Shown: positions 1 to 11,744, counted from the stretch's first letter. The stretch: 64,000 bases of DNA from Trametes villosa (GCA_002964805.2 PUDQ02000001.1:5232001-5296000); one strand, 5' to 3'. The notes: generated from the letters alone by a model not told the origin. Made by a program: numbers and translations.

Positions 1-735
1 TGTGATTTATGTGATTTATTCTGAGCCTGGTTGCTGGAATAAGCCAGGAGGTCCGGGCTGCTGATTACTTCCCGCTGCAGCATGTACTGTCCATTGTGTC
101 AGACATCCTTGAAAATAATTCTGGACGCTCCTAGAGCTTTACACGGCTCGTGAAAAATGTAAAATCAGTATACCGCGAGATCTCACTCATGATATTGCAT
201 AAAGAGTAGCGAAGGGACGGGCGCTCATGGGCTGGAAGATGCGTCGGAAGATTGGGTCGGAAGGTGCAAACCCCACGGAGCTTCAAAATAAAATTCTGTC
301 ACGTCTCATTACTTTCCGAACCAGCTGTAAGATATGTTCTTCAAGTTGTACATACTGGCATAACACCGACGGTGATCGTCGGTGTCCGAAGAGTGGAAGC
401 CCATGGCGGGTTCACGGCATAACAGGTACGTCATTTTAGAGGGCAATAAACGCGCTCGAGGATCGAAATAGACAAACCTCGGAGGACGTCACTTCTAGTG
501 AGGATGAGGATGGGAAGGTTCAAGCAAAACGCTATCCACCGTGAACTCCGTAAGCCCACTGCGCTTTCGTCAGCACGACCAATCGTCGGGCATAGCTGGT
601 GCACGCACCCCGCGCGTAGTCCGCTAAGTGATGATGACCTTCTCCCAGTACTGTATGTCATAGATAGCCATGAGCACGAGTCAAGCTCTCGCTGCGCCTC
701 TGTCGGGGATAGCGCGACGATATCGCGTCCTCCGG
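1..735. other. Intergenic region, no gene seen
   Basis: No reading frame here has codon structure, splice sites or family similarity that I can support. The short frames are not convincing. The right end holds the promoter of the dehydrogenase gene that follows. Confidence 0.6.
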
Positions 736-742
736 TATAAAA
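736..742 (+). promoter_or_regulatory. TATA box of the SDR gene
   Basis: TATAAAA lies 84-90 bases before the ATG at 826, a normal TATA-to-start distance for a fungal gene with a short leader. Confidence 0.6.
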
Positions 743-825
743 GCAGATTCGCACACAGCAGCTGAGCCAAGCCATACTGCCTTCCTCCGCGACATACTTT
801 CGCCAGCTCTACAACTGAACATCCC

Positions 826-1698
826 ATGTCTCCGTCATTCGCAGGCAAAGTCGCGATCGTGACTGGGTCCTCCCGCTCCATCGGCGCCGCGATCGCGACA
901 CGCCTTGCGTCCTCCGGTGCGAACGTAGTCATCAACTACGTCTCGAATGCCTCCGCAGCCCAAGCGGTCGCCGACTCCATCAACAAGCAAGGCCCTGGAA
1001 AGGCTATCGTTGTGAAGGCCGACGTCGGTTCTATCGCGGACAACAAGCGCCTCGTCGAGGAGACGGTGAAGGCCTTCGGCCGGCTCGACATCGTAGTGCT
1101 CAACGCGGCCGTAATGGACCGCCAAAAGCTGGAAGACGTGACGGAAGAGGACTACGACCGGCATTTCGACACCAACGTCAAGGGCCCGCTATTCCTCGTC
1201 CAGGCGGCGGTGAAGCACATCTCTGCAGGTGAGCAGTCTTGAGCCCTAGCCTGGATACGTTCTCACTCACAGGGTGGTCGTCTCTAGGGGGCAGGATCAT
1301 ATTCTTCTCGACCTCCCTGACACAGGCGTCCAGCGTGCCGCCGAACTACCTCGTGTACGCGTCGACAAAGGGAGCCGTGGAGCAGCTCACGCGCGTGCTT
1401 GCGAAAGACCTGGGTACGCGGGGGATCACCGTGAACACGGTCGCGCCTGGTCCGATCGACACCGACCTCTTCCGCATTGGAAAGACCGAGCAAGAAATCA
1501 ACTTCTTCGCTGGGCTTCACCCGCAGAAGCGCTTGGGTACCGCGGACGAGGTCGGCAATGTCGTGACATTCCTCGCCAGCGACGAGGCCAGCTGGGTGAA
1601 CGGCCAGACCCTCATGGTCAACGGAGTAAGTCTCTCGCTAATCCCGCCGTTCAAGACATTACTCACCAGTGTGATTTCCAAAGGGTTTCGCAGTGTAG
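826..1698 (+). CDS. Short-chain dehydrogenase/reductase (3-oxoacyl reductase-like)
   Basis: A classical SDR of 251 aa in three exons: 826-1228, 1288-1625 and 1684-1698. The last exon encodes only four residues, giving the family-typical ending NGGFAV. The N-terminal Rossmann motif TGSSRSIG, the active-site Tyr158 and Lys162 (YASTK) and the PGPIDTD stretch after strand six are all visible. The family reduces or oxidises carbonyl/hydroxyl groups with NAD(P)H, usually in the cytosol. The substrate cannot be read from sequence, and 3-oxoacyl-ACP-reductase-like is only the nearest class. The residue normally read as the N of NNAG is present in LNAAV. A good TATA box precedes it. It is a free-standing gene, convergent with RPB7 with about 240 bases between the stops. 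Confidence 0.9.
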
Positions 1699-1938
1699 GG
1701 GGCGCATCAACGTTATAGCGATTCCCTATCGTGTAATGCCCGTATGAAGATCAGTTGTCATATCCGCGTTGTGGGCCCTTTCTTGAAGGTGGCAACAGAT
1801 GTCGACAATGGGGAAAACCCAACCGCATGCGAGGCAAGACAGCAGGGCGCATGTTAGACAGTGTAGTGATACAGATAGCAAATACATAGCGGCAGCGTAG
1901 TGTAGAGTGAGCAAGCGTAGAAGTCCAAGACCCGAGCT

Positions 1939-2778
1939 CTAGTCGATGACACCAAGATGGTCCTCTTTGATCGTCCCGATAGCGAACTAATGGACGCGAG
2001 AGAGCAAGATCCCGTGAGTTAGCTCGCCACATGCGAAAGCGAGAACGGGGGAGAGGGCTATACGTACGATCTCCGTCGCGTCGACACGCGTTCCGACAAT
2101 CTTCAGACGCACTTTTGTGTTCTTTTCGATGATCTGGAACAACGTCGCAAAAGAACGACGCGTGAGTGTGTGCAGTACTAACCTGTTCCTCCGACGCGAA
2201 GGAAGGCGGGTTCGAGTTGGGGTCGAACCTCATATCGGGATGGATGAGCTATAATATGGCGTCGCATAGCTAGTTCAGTACCAATCTGGCTTCGGGAGGG
2301 GTAGGTGTTGGTACCGCGTTTGGGAACGCGACTCACCTGGTGCGAGACAAATACGGCCAGAGGCCCGACATCTGCGAAGAAACCCATCTGCCCACGTCGT
2401 TTGGTTTGCATAAATCCCTTTCAGGTTCCAATGAAGCAGACGCACCTTGGTTACGTTGTTCACCACGCCGTCCACGACCTGCCCCTTGAAGGGCTTGAAC
2501 ACGATTGCGCGGTAGCGCGTCACAAACTCCGCCTGCCCGCTGCCCGCGAGCACCATGCCCTTGCCAATGTCCAGGATAGAGACGACAGCGATGATATAGC
2601 CGAACTCTCCGGAGCAGGTACCCTCGACGTCCGAGTACAGCTTGGATTCGAGGAAGTTCAGCATCCGCGGACCGAAGTACGACGGGTGCAGCAGGATCGT
2701 GTGCGAAAGCTCTTTCTGCGAGCAGTGAGAAAAGTTTAGTGTGCATTCATCAAGGCATCATCTTACAATGAAGAACAT
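1939..2778 (-). CDS. RPB7: RNA polymerase II subunit RPB7
   Basis: Six exons read from the minus strand: 2767-2778, 2446-2715, 2337-2387, 2183-2248, 2068-2133 and 1939-1986. They give 170 aa against about 171 in yeast and human. The first exon is only four codons (MFFI). Recognisable stretches are HPSYFGPRM, the N-terminal tip domain through KPFKGQVVDGVV, the OB/S1-type C-terminal domain (FDPNSNPP, LKIVGTRVD) and the end FAIGTIKEDHLGVID. In the family, Rpb7 pairs with Rpb4 as the stalk of RNA polymerase II and contacts nascent RNA. Every junction keeps frame and uses GT-AG. Without the 12-nt first exon the protein would seem to start at an internal Met. Confidence 0.95.
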
Positions 2779-2929
2779 GGCGGCAGCGGTGGAACCAGAG
2801 GACCGACCAGAGCAGGGTCAAGATGGTAAACCGCAAAGAGCCACACTCTGTAAGATGGCAGGCCAGAACGCCTTGTTTGCTGCAGTTATTGCTTACGATA
2901 TAAATGTTACCCTTTATCACACTTTATAT

Positions 2930-3003
2930 GGCCGACTAGCTCAGTTGGTTAGAGCGTGGTGCTAATAACGCCAAGGTCGTCGGTTCGATCCCGGCGTTGG
3001 CCA
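2930..3003 (+). tRNA. tRNA-Ile (anticodon AAU)
   Basis: A 74-base cloverleaf with no intron. The 7-bp acceptor stem is GGCCGAC with GTTGGCC plus discriminator A. The D arm is GCTC...GAGC and the anticodon loop CTAATAA has AAT at 2964-2966. The T arm carries GTTCGATCC. A-box and B-box promoter sequences lie in their usual internal places. AAU is read as IAU after deamination and decodes Ile AUU/AUC. It lies about 150 bases upstream of the RPB7 start. Confidence 0.95.
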
Positions 3004-3006
3004 GAC

Positions 3007-3012
3007 TTTTTT
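3007..3012 (+). terminator. Pol III terminator of tRNA-Ile
   Basis: A run of six T starts four bases after the tRNA 3' end, the usual RNA polymerase III stop signal. Confidence 0.8.
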
Positions 3013-3830
3013 AATACCTCCCCTGGTTACTTTAGCGCCGATGTATGTTCTGCGCTGGTTGTCGGCCTGTGCTCTCACTCTCTTGTACCGACGACCACGT
3101 CGACACGCGATGCAGCCATGTACACCACGGCCTTCAAGAAAACTCACAATGCTATTGTTCATCTCGCTCCCTCTTGACTTGGACTTATCATTCTGCTATC
3201 TACCTTGGTGGGGAAAGTAGCGGCCCCGCCCCGAGTTCACAATAAACGGGGCTAGCTTCTATCCCGTGGTGCGTGTGTCCTGGTGTAGACGTGCCTCACC
3301 ATGTGAACGCTAATTTGCTTGCAGGCTGCCTCCTCTGATGCATCGCTTCTCATCGCGCCGAGGATACGCAAAGATGAGGCCAAAGTGCTCGGCCGAAATC
3401 CGAGGGGAGACTCAGTGTTTGCCAACAAGCGCGCGAACCGCTTGCTGCACAGAGAGGTGGCGTTTCGGACGAACAGGACTTTCACACCCTCCACATCGGT
3501 CCTTTGGGCTGTATGATCGCCGAAGGATGCGCTACTGTGCCATGTGACCTCGTAGCAAGAAGCTCAGCTCGGCCGATACGCACACCGTGGCGCGCCTCTA
3601 CGGTTTGTCTTTTCGCTCTCTCCGCGCTATTTGCGTACGCAGAGCGGAGTGATTCGGCGCTGTGCCCGTGGAAAGTGTCAGACAGCATGAGTGTGTTGCT
3701 AGCAAGCGAGGACGAGCGAGCACACCAGCCGTAGCAAGAGCGGGCGTTTCGGCGTATCATCCCCCGCGAGCGTTAGACAGCGTGGGTGCTACACCTACTT
3801 CCCACTACAACGTATGCAGCCGGTGCCCAG
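3013..3830. other. Intergenic region, no gene seen
   Basis: No supported gene. Short frames on both strands lack splice logic or recognisable motifs. Confidence 0.55.
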
Positions 3831-3838
3831 TATAAATA
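3831..3838 (+). promoter_or_regulatory. TATA box of the dienelactone hydrolase gene
   Basis: TATAAATA lies about 115 bases upstream of the ATG at 3948 and is followed by a C-rich leader. Confidence 0.6.
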
Positions 3839-3947
3839 ACCCGGCCGCGACTCCCAGTGTTCCCCAAGATCAAGCACACGGGTCTCCATCCCATCCATAC
3901 GCAAGTCTTCCCCGCACCATCCGCACCATCCAACATCGCCCGCCATC

Positions 3948-5037
3948 ATGAGCTTTTGCGACGACTGTTTTAAGGGTGCGCATAATATATACATATTGGC
4001 GACGATACTGATTGTTGGGCTGCACATCATACGTATCATAGGCGTCCGTCACGAGGGTGAACCCGAAGGTATGTGCTACAGTGTCTATATGACGGTGTCC
4101 GATCTCATACTCACCGGCTCCCTCCCCGTGTCCAGGCAAGATCGAGCAGATCGGCGGCGTCGAGTCCTACGTGGGCACGCCCGCGGGCGAGTACCCCAAG
4201 GATAAAGTCGTCCTCTTCCTCTCCGACGTCTTCGGCATCCCGCTCAACAACAACAAGGTGCGTTCGCGCTCCCGGCCCTCCTTTCCTACAGCTGCTTACC
4301 AACGATTGCGCCATGGCAGCTTCTTGTCGACGACTTCGCGCGCAACGGCTACCGCACGATCATGCCCGACCTCTTCCAGGGCGACGCGCTGCCCGAGGAC
4401 GTCTTCACACGGACGGACTTCGACCGGGAGGCTTGGTCGGGCCGCCACGGCCCCGAGACGTGGCAGCGCGTCGTGGATGCGGTCGTCGCTGCGCTGCAGG
4501 CGGAGGGCGTTACCTGGATCGCCACGACCGGGTACTGCTTCGGCGCACCGCCAGCGTGGTACCTCGCCCTGAAGGGCGCGAGCAAGGTCACGGTCGTTGC
4601 CCACCCCTCCCGCCTGAAGATCCCCGCCGATCTCGAGGTACGCCACCTGCCGGCACACAGCCAGAGGTGCAGGACGCGAGCTGACCAGGTGTCTGAATGT
4701 GTAGGAATACCGCGACAAGGCGAAGGCCCCGCTGTTGATCAACAGCTGCGAGACTGACCAGGCGTTCCCGCTCGAGGCCCAGGCGAAGGCCGATGAAGTC
4801 CTCGGCGGCGGCAAGTTTGCGCCCGGATACGAGCGCACTTACTGGGCCGGCTGCAACCACGGCTTCGCTGTGCGCGGCGACATGGTAAGTTGGCTCGTCC
4901 ATCGGCTTCTGCCGCAGCATCCGACGGCTGACCGCTACGTACCCGTATTTCCTTAGAGCAACCCGAAGGTCAAGGCTGGAAAGGAGGGTGCGTTCGAAGC
5001 CACCATCAAATTCTTCAAGAAGTACCAGAACCTGTGA
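3948..5037 (+). CDS. Dienelactone hydrolase family protein
   Basis: Six exons: 3948-3975, 4042-4068, 4136-4257, 4320-4637, 4705-4884 and 4957-5037. They give 251 aa, normal for the fungal DLH family. The opening MSFCDDCFKGVRHEG, built from three small exons, is typical of it. The catalytic triad is readable: nucleophile Cys132 in GYCFG, Asp183 in CETDQ and His217 in CNHGF. Family members are alpha/beta hydrolases that open dienelactones in aromatic degradation, but many fungal paralogs have unknown substrates, so the substrate here is inference. The enzyme is probably cytosolic, since no signal peptide is visible. All introns are 51-68 nt with GT-AG ends and frame is kept throughout. Confidence 0.93.
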
Positions 5038-5595
5038 AAAGGCCGCCCGGTTTCGTTGTACCTGTGTTCCAGTGTAGGTGGATATGGTCTTCGAAGGCGG
5101 TGGTTTGTCGTTGTCGTATAAGTTTCGCTTCAATGGTTACCCCTGCCTGTCCAACGATCTCCGAGTATTGATGACTGTCCCTCGGTACAGGTTGTTTAAG
5201 TAGAGAACGCAATACGTCCCGTGCACCGCGTCCCGAATCTATTTAGTGAGATGACTGTCCAACCCACTTCATCATTGTTTGAGCCTGCCCTGAAGTGATG
5301 AGTATTGACTGGAACGTTGAACCAAAAAATGGCATGATGCGCAGGCATCAATGCGAAAATCTACTGGCATGCGGACGGCCATCCAGCTGGAGCCTCATCG
5401 GGAGATGCTTGCCCAAGAGACCCTCAACGATGAAGGCTAGTGAAGGCCTCCCGCATTATCCATTACGTTACGTATCAATACGCGCCCACAAAATTGAAGG
5501 AAGCGGCGTCACCAGGAACCTGCATCCCTTATGCTTCTTTTCTACGGTGAGGACGTCTCCTGTGGGAATAGTGTCGCTGAACCCGATTGATCACC
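5038..5595. other. Intergenic region, no gene seen
   Basis: 3' flank of the hydrolase and 5' flank of the APH-like gene. Nothing else can be supported. Confidence 0.5.
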
Positions 5596-6591
5596 ATGCC
5601 AAGTACTTCTTTGTACCGCATCCGGCCACGATTTCCCCCGACAGTTTTGCCACCTCATCCTCTCCCATGTCCCACGATTGGTCGACCAGCGTCGGCGTTC
5701 ACCAAGAAGATATGCTATTATATCCACGAGTATATCCTTCTGCCCTTCTCGTTGTGGTACATGCGCCGTTACAAGATCGAAAGTCCCCAGTGCATCATGG
5801 CACTCCCTTTCGGTCTCGTCCTCAAGAGGCATTATCGCGTCCACGAACAAGAAGCTCTCGCCATGAACCTCGCCCATGCCATGGATTTACCCGCACCCCG
5901 CTGCATCTCCTTTGGTTCTCTAGGCCTCGGTGAAATCGCAGTTACCTCCATATGTGACTCCATCCTCATGACGCAAGTCCCGGGTCGCCCTTTGGATACA
6001 TTCGACGAGGAGGAGCTGGACTGGGACATCGTCATCGCCGATCTCACCCGCATCCTCGCCCGCATGCGCAGCTTTTCCAGCCCATTCGGAGAGGCCGTGT
6101 GCGGTGCGGCCGGTGGCGAGGTTTATGGGCCTTTGGTTCCTGCATGGCCTCTTCCCCGCTACGCCAACGAGGACGAGTTCAAGGCCGGCCTACGAGGGCT
6201 TTTGGTAGACTACGACGTGGAGTCTCACAAGGCGAACAGGCCCAACGATACGCCGGAACAGATCGCGGAGCGAGTCGCAGTGTATGACGCGGGGCGGAAG
6301 GCGTTGGATTCCGCATTTTTCGAGCTGCCGCGCCACGCCGTCGTCTTCACGCACGGCGACCTCAACGACTCGAACATCCTCATCGGGCCGGACGGGCACG
6401 TCTCCGGGATCATCGACTGGGAGGCGGCGGGGTGGCTGCCCGAGTACTGGGAGTTCACCATCCTGTCCCAGATCCCCCGCAACCTCTGGGGCCAGTTCAT
6501 GACCACGAGGGTCGCGAACGGCATCTACGCACCAGAGGTCAAGGGGTACCAGACGCTGATGCCGTATGTGGGGCACTGCATCCGCTACTAG
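5596..6591 (+). CDS. APH-family phosphotransferase (protein-kinase-like fold)
   Basis: An intronless frame of 331 aa from the first true ATG at 5596 (the frame is open upstream only from a TTG) to TAG. The kinase-like core is clear: LTRILARMRSF near the middle, the catalytic loop HGDLNDSNIL with Asp255, and the metal-binding IDWEAAG with Asp274, then WLPEYWE. Such proteins are annotated as aminoglycoside phosphotransferases but in basidiomycetes form large families of unknown substrate. An antibiotic-resistance role should not be assumed. The usual N-terminal glycine-rich loop is weak, since the region holds a hydrophobic stretch followed by IMALPFGLVLKRH. A decayed fragment of a close relative lies at 53786-53866 on the other strand. 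Confidence 0.88.
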   Translation: MPSTSLYRIRPRFPPTVLPPHPLPCPTIGRPASAFTKKICYYIHEYILLPFSLWYMRRYKIESPQCIMALPFGLVLKRHYRVHEQEALAMNLAHAMDLPAPRCISFGSLGLGEIAVTSICDSILMTQVPGRPLDTFDEEELDWDIVIADLTRILARMRSFSSPFGEAVCGAAGGEVYGPLVPAWPLPRYANEDEFKAGLRGLLVDYDVESHKANRPNDTPEQIAERVAVYDAGRKALDSAFFELPRHAVVFTHGDLNDSNILIGPDGHVSGIIDWEAAGWLPEYWEFTILSQIPRNLWGQFMTTRVANGIYAPEVKGYQTLMPYVGHCIRY

Positions 6592-7519
6592 GTGGCGGTG
6601 TGATAGTGGAGGAGCGGGATCGGGTTGGCGTGCGGCCGGGGCAGATGCAGCTGGGTCGGGTCGTGGCCGGGGCGGCGGAGAGTTGGGGGGCGTTTGGTAA
6701 AACCACGACTTGAATATCTTCCGGACTCGTTGTGCTCTCTCGCATCATTGTCATACCCCTTCTCGTGTTCAATATACTACATCTCTGACTCGTGCGTTCG
6801 TATCCCCGCCAGCGCCCCACCCAGAGCTCACCCTTCTCCTTAGCGCGCGCTTTAACTTTGAGGTTCGCGTCGGTGGCGGCACACCAATTCGTCTCTCCGG
6901 TTGACAACACCCAGCGCGTGGCCTTTCAGACGCAAGCATGATACCATCTTAGTCGGAATGGCGAGGGTCTGCCTCTCGCGATATGCCTGAGTCACTCCCG
7001 CGGGAGGGGGGCTTCCTGATCCCAGCCGTATACAAGTCGTCGCGTATATGCATTCATCTCGCGATTCGTTGGCCCAGGGGGAGGTATAACACGCTGCTAT
7101 ATATGGCATCCAGATGTTACATCGACAGGGCATCCTTACAACTGCCCACGCAGGAAATCGCGCCGAAGCGATCACAGCGCTATATGAAGAGCAACACCGA
7201 CAGACCGCAGTGCTCGAGCAAGACAGCGGATCCCCGCCGCCCGCTGCCCTCCGTTCATCGCAGCTTCCTCTGGTGTGAGCCCAGCAACGCATGCCGGTAT
7301 GGGCGCGCTTCTGCAGGGCGCGACGAGTCTAGATCGGTATCTGCTTGTGCGGTTTCGGAGGCCACCTCGGCGCGCCCGTCGGTTACCATCGCCTCTCCCC
7401 TCAATACCGGGGCTTGTCTCGACGTTCTGCTTGTCCCAGGTTACTTACCGGCGACGGGAACACTCGCGGCCGTACCTTTCCTTGTCCAGAATTTGCTCCT
7501 GTCTCCCTTGTACGAGCAG
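6592..7519. other. Intergenic region, possible missing 5' exons of the CFEM gene
   Basis: No gene could be fixed here. The signal-peptide exon or exons expected for the CFEM gene that follows should lie in the right part, but no frame shows a convincing signal sequence joined by a good splice pair. Confidence 0.45.
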
Positions 7520-8762
7520 CTCCTACAACTGGCGTCGCGGTCACCTTCGCCCCTTTGCAATGTCCGGTACATGCTCCGTGTTCTGTGCGTCGCGCGGGAA
7601 TAGCTTGAGCTTTCATGGCTGCGACGGTTTGGAGGGTACCCTGTAAGCATCAAGTGTCAGACATGGTAGTACGCTTTCGCTTACACTCAGCGCCAAACGC
7701 GGTTGTGCCCTTTCAGCGCCTCTGCATGCGAATGCGAAGACAAGGCTCTGGATACCCTGCTTCCCTGCTTACGCGCCTCGTGCACGACGCAAGATCTCGA
7801 CGGTATCATAAGTGCCGAAGAGGAGCGTTGCGGGGGATCTTCTGGTACGTCTTTGCGAACTTTGCTACGTCAGATTTCAGCCTGAGCCTCTACGCGCTGG
7901 CATGGGCCGCGGTATCAATCAACTGATATTGTCAACAGTATCAGCGAACAACACGATTTCCGCGTCCGTACACACCGTAACAGTGACCGCGAGCGATCCG
8001 GCAGAGCGCACGACCGTAACTCTGGGGAACTCTGCTACCGGCCGCGGGACTTCTTCAGCCACCTCGGACACGACGGGGTCCGGAACGTCTACGTCTCAAG
8101 CAGACGCGCCTTCGGCGCAAAGCCTGTCCCACTCCGCGACCCCCGCTACTTCCGCCACAAATGCGTCGACTTCCGCGTCCTTCATGCCACAGACAGCGCC
8201 ATCATCGGGCACGTCGTCAATGCCGATCGGTACAAGCAGCGCTCAGACGCGCTCACCGACATCGGCAAGGCTCCGGATTGCGCTTCCAGTGGCCATTTCC
8301 ACAACCCTCCTCGCGGCGCTCGTGTTTCTCTGGGCGTGGGCGCGGCATCGCCGCCGAAAACGCGCTGCGATGCTCTCCGGACCGTCGACCCCGCCCCCTA
8401 CGCTCGAGCAGGGTTCCGAGGTCTATTCCCGCCCGGCGCTCCCAGCCTCGTGTACTCCGGCACGAGAGGATGTTCGTGCCAGTTCAGCTTCACCTCCCAT
8501 ATATGCGCCCCGCACTGCATCGGGAGAGGCCCTAGCGTCCTTGCACAGCGCCCCTGCGATCACCGAGGACGGTGAACGTCTTATGACGCTCCCCTGGACT
8601 CTCGGAGAACAGCTCCTCTCCCTCCTCGCAAGCGGGTCCCGCCCTGACTTGAGAGAGGACTCGGTTATGGCCCCAGAGACGCTTCCACCGTACGAGGAGC
8701 GCAGGGCAGAGGAGACCATATCGGCTGGGGAACCGGCTAAGTATTCGCATCGGGGACCGTAG
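7520..8762 (+). CDS. CFEM-domain, Ser/Thr-rich single-pass membrane protein (5' end unresolved)
   Basis: Three exons are supported: about 7520-7642, 7717-7844 and 7939-8762. Joining the first two gives eight cysteines spaced C-x3-C-x11-C-x10-C-x-C-x10-C-x4-C-x15-C, which fits the CFEM pattern (CSVFC, then CEC, then the last three Cys). A long Ser/Thr/Ala-rich stretch follows, then one membrane span (ALPVAISTTLLAALVFLWAW), a basic stop-transfer segment RHRRRKR and a proline-rich cytoplasmic tail. CFEM proteins are extracellular and often bind haem or act at the cell surface. The start codon and signal peptide were not found; 7560 is the only ATG in the first exon. The tail might continue past 8762 if one more intron exists, because the next frame (8762-9184) is open and acidic. 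Confidence 0.6.
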
Positions 8763-9730
8763 TGGTGGGACTGCCGAACCCGGACCTGTCGCCCATGCGG
8801 TCCTGCCGTGTCGAGGCGGGGAGAACGCGCTTGTCGAAGGGGCACGGACGGAACTCTCGGTCGACGTTGCCGGTCTTCTCAACGATCGCGCAGGGGGATA
8901 GAGAGGATGCGAGCACTGTACTTCGGGAGGGCGTTTCGGGGCTTATACGAGATGATGATGTGCCTCGGGTGGAGATGACTGCCCAGGAGAATGAGGAGAT
9001 TGATGCGCCTACGCAGGAGTGTGTACGGGTCCCGGTCATTATCAGAAAGTCGTCTGCCATGAGAGGCGTCTGTCTGGCGGCTTTGCATCCCGAACCTCGC
9101 CGTAGGGCTCGGACCCGTGTGGGAGAATCACGACAGCAAGCTTCGCGACACCTAGGGACGGAAGGCAAGTCCCAGGGTACTTAACGCGAAGGTTTCGAAG
9201 CTGTAGAGCACGCCGCCAGTGACATGCGGGTAAGGCACCAGTCGAGATAAGTGCGTACTCGTTTGATATAGCAGACAGATGGCGTCTGACTCTGGGGGCG
9301 CACCGCTGGGTGTCGTAACTGACGGGTGTTTGACGCTAGTAGGAAGCATGCGATATCGAACGGGTCTTGTGCGGCGACGTCGAAGAAGTCCTTCTGGTAC
9401 TTCATGGCTCTTAAGACTCGACTCGACGAACGATGAAGGAGGACAAGACGAAGAGATTAATGCGAATGTTGTGAAGCGGAAGCGATGCAGATCCGGGCGG
9501 CGGAGCACTGCTTTCGCGAACAACAGCGACGAGACAAACAAGGACAAACAGGAAGGAGCGGGCGGGCGGGGAGCGCTCTCCGCCTTGATCTGGACGTTCA
9601 CCGTCTCCTCCAACGCCCGGCACTCTCTCCCTGCCCTCCTAATCTCCATGCGCCTATAGTCGACATACAAGAACCCTACTCTCTTCTAATCGCATCTCCT
9701 GTCCCTCTCAGCCCCTCAACATCTCTACAC
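8763..9730. other. Intergenic region
   Basis: Contains an open frame at 8762-9184 on the plus strand that could be a spliced extension of the preceding protein. Otherwise nothing is recognisable. The right part is the leader and promoter of the transporter gene. Confidence 0.4.
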
Positions 9731-11505
9731 ATGGTCGATAGCACCTGGGCACATCAGCAGCGCCGCGACGGCGGGTGGGCCGCCTTTGATTCCGAAAAAC
9801 CTCGTGCCACGAGCTGGCTGGCCAGAATAATCGGCGCAAAGGAGGAGCTCCCCACACACCTCGACCAGAAGCCGTCTGCGGACGACGTCTCCCACCGCCT
9901 CAAGGGCATCAAGAGGTCTTTTCTCCGCCGATTGCCCTCCACGGAGTCGATATGGCCGCAACAGAGAGCACCACGGCTTACTAGCCAGGGCAGGTCGACG
10001 GTTACGATTCCCTCTGCAGAGACGGTGCGGTTCGTGCTTCTCTGTGCGCTCTGGTACACCACCTCCGCCCTCTCCTCCAACACCGGGAAGTCTATCATGA
10101 CCCTCTTCCGCTACCCGGTCACCCTCACCTTCGTCCAGTTCGGCTTCGTCGCCGCATACTGCCTCCTGTTCATGAGCCCCATCGTGCGCTTTTCGCGGTT
10201 ACGCTCTCCGAACAAGGCGATCCTCCAGAGCACATTCCCCATGGGCGTATTCCAAGTCGGCGGCCATATATTCTCTAGCATGGCCATCTCGCGTATCCCC
10301 GTCAGCACGGTACACACCATCAAGGTCAGTAGTAGCCCTCCCTCAGACGACATCTTCCATCTAAATGGCGAGTGCAGGCGCTCTCCCCTCTGTTCACTGT
10401 CGCTGCGTACGCGCTCCTATTTGGCGTCAGCTACTCGGCGAAGACCTACGTTTCGCTACTCCCGCTCACACTCGGCGTGATGCTGGTGTGCACCTCCGAC
10501 ATGTCCGCGTCAAACGCGATCGGAATCCTTTGCGCGTTCGGCTCGGCGCTGGTGTTCGTCTCGCAGAACATCTTCTTTAAGAAGATCGTCCCGTCCGGCC
10601 CGGGCGCCCAGTCCTCGCACAAGCTCGACAAGCTCAACCTGCTGTTCTACTCGTCGAGCATGGCGTTCCTGCTCATGATCCCCATCTGGGTGTACCACGA
10701 CCTCCCGGTGCTGCTCTCCGCGCAAGTCGACCCCACGCACGTCGCGCATCCTATCCACGGGCACGCGACGCCTCACTCGGTCACGTACTACTTCATCGCG
10801 AACGGCACCGTGCACTTCGCGCAGAACATCATTGCCTTCGTCATTCTGGCGTCGACCTCGCCTGTCACGTACTCGATCGCTTCGCTCATCAAGCGGGTCG
10901 CCGTCATCTGCATCGCGATCGTCTGGTTCGCGCAGCCGGTGCACGCGCTCCAGGCTGTCGGCATTACGATGACATTCGCGGGCCTGTACATGTACAACAA
11001 CGCGAAAGGGGACGTGGCGAAAGGCGAGCACAAGATGCGCAGGGTCGAGGCCGCGCGGGACCTCGCGCTCCCCACCACGAAGGCCGAGCTCGCGAGCGAC
11101 ACCGAGGGCGAGCCCGCGGACCGCGCAGTCACCCCCGAGCCGCTCGCCGCGATGCCCGAGTTCTCCCTCAGCTCCGCGTACGGTCGCCACGCGCACACGC
11201 ACCCACCGCCAGCGCCGCTCGCACTGCAGACGCACCTCCCGCCCTCGTACTCGCGCACGCACCCGAACACGAACCTGCACATCACGATCACTCCGCCGAG
11301 CGCGACGAAACCGACGCACGGCCCGGGCGGCTCGCCCGTCGATTCCTATCCGTCCCCGCCGCCGTCACTCGACTCGCCCCCGGCGGGTGCCGCGCCGGCG
11401 GGTGTGCCGTGGAAGCTCCAGCGAAGGCCGTCGATGGCTGCCGGGCACCCGCCACCGCACCAACGGCCGGAGGCTGGAGCGCGGCGGGCGTCGGTAGTGG
11501 CGTGA
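9731..11505 (+). CDS. Sly41-like member of the triose-phosphate/nucleotide-sugar transporter family
   Basis: Two exons, 9731-10324 and 10378-11505, give 573 aa. The intron is 53 nt and in phase 0. About 100 hydrophilic residues precede a TPT/EamA-type block of roughly ten membrane segments, including LLCALWYTTSALSSNTGKSI, FQVGGHIFSSMAISRI, VSTVHTIKALSPLFT and SSVTYSIASLIKR-like motifs of the family. A long Pro/His/Ser-rich cytosolic tail ends the protein. Yeast Sly41 is an ER/Golgi membrane protein that suppresses loss of Ypt1, and the family moves phosphorylated sugars or nucleotide sugars. The substrate here is unknown. The frame is open upstream to 9485, but the ATG at 9731 begins the conserved-looking part. 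Confidence 0.87.
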
Positions 11506-11744
11506 GGGGGAGTTCTGTCCTGTGTTTATTTGGCGTATGTATGATGACGAGTCGAGGGCGGATTGACGATCGATACCCTTTCGTGTGTGCCGGTTTTGGA
11601 TAATGAGCGAGGAGGGAGAGGAGAGAGAGAGATGGAGGCGGGTGCTTAGATCTTACCTTACTACGGCGCTGGAGACGGCGCGAGACTTTGGCGGAGACTG
11701 CGAGGCCTGGGACGCGCAATCGGACGAGGACTTGTCTATCATCA

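Noticed and set aside
5596..6591. Reading the APH-like gene as an antibiotic-resistance gene
   Set aside because: The fold is shared by large fungal families of unknown substrate. Nothing in the sequence indicates aminoglycoside specificity.
9485..9730. N-terminal extension of the Sly41-like protein
   Set aside because: The frame is open upstream of 9731 but is not preceded by a suitable promoter and reads as low-complexity leader. The ATG at 9731 is a simpler start.
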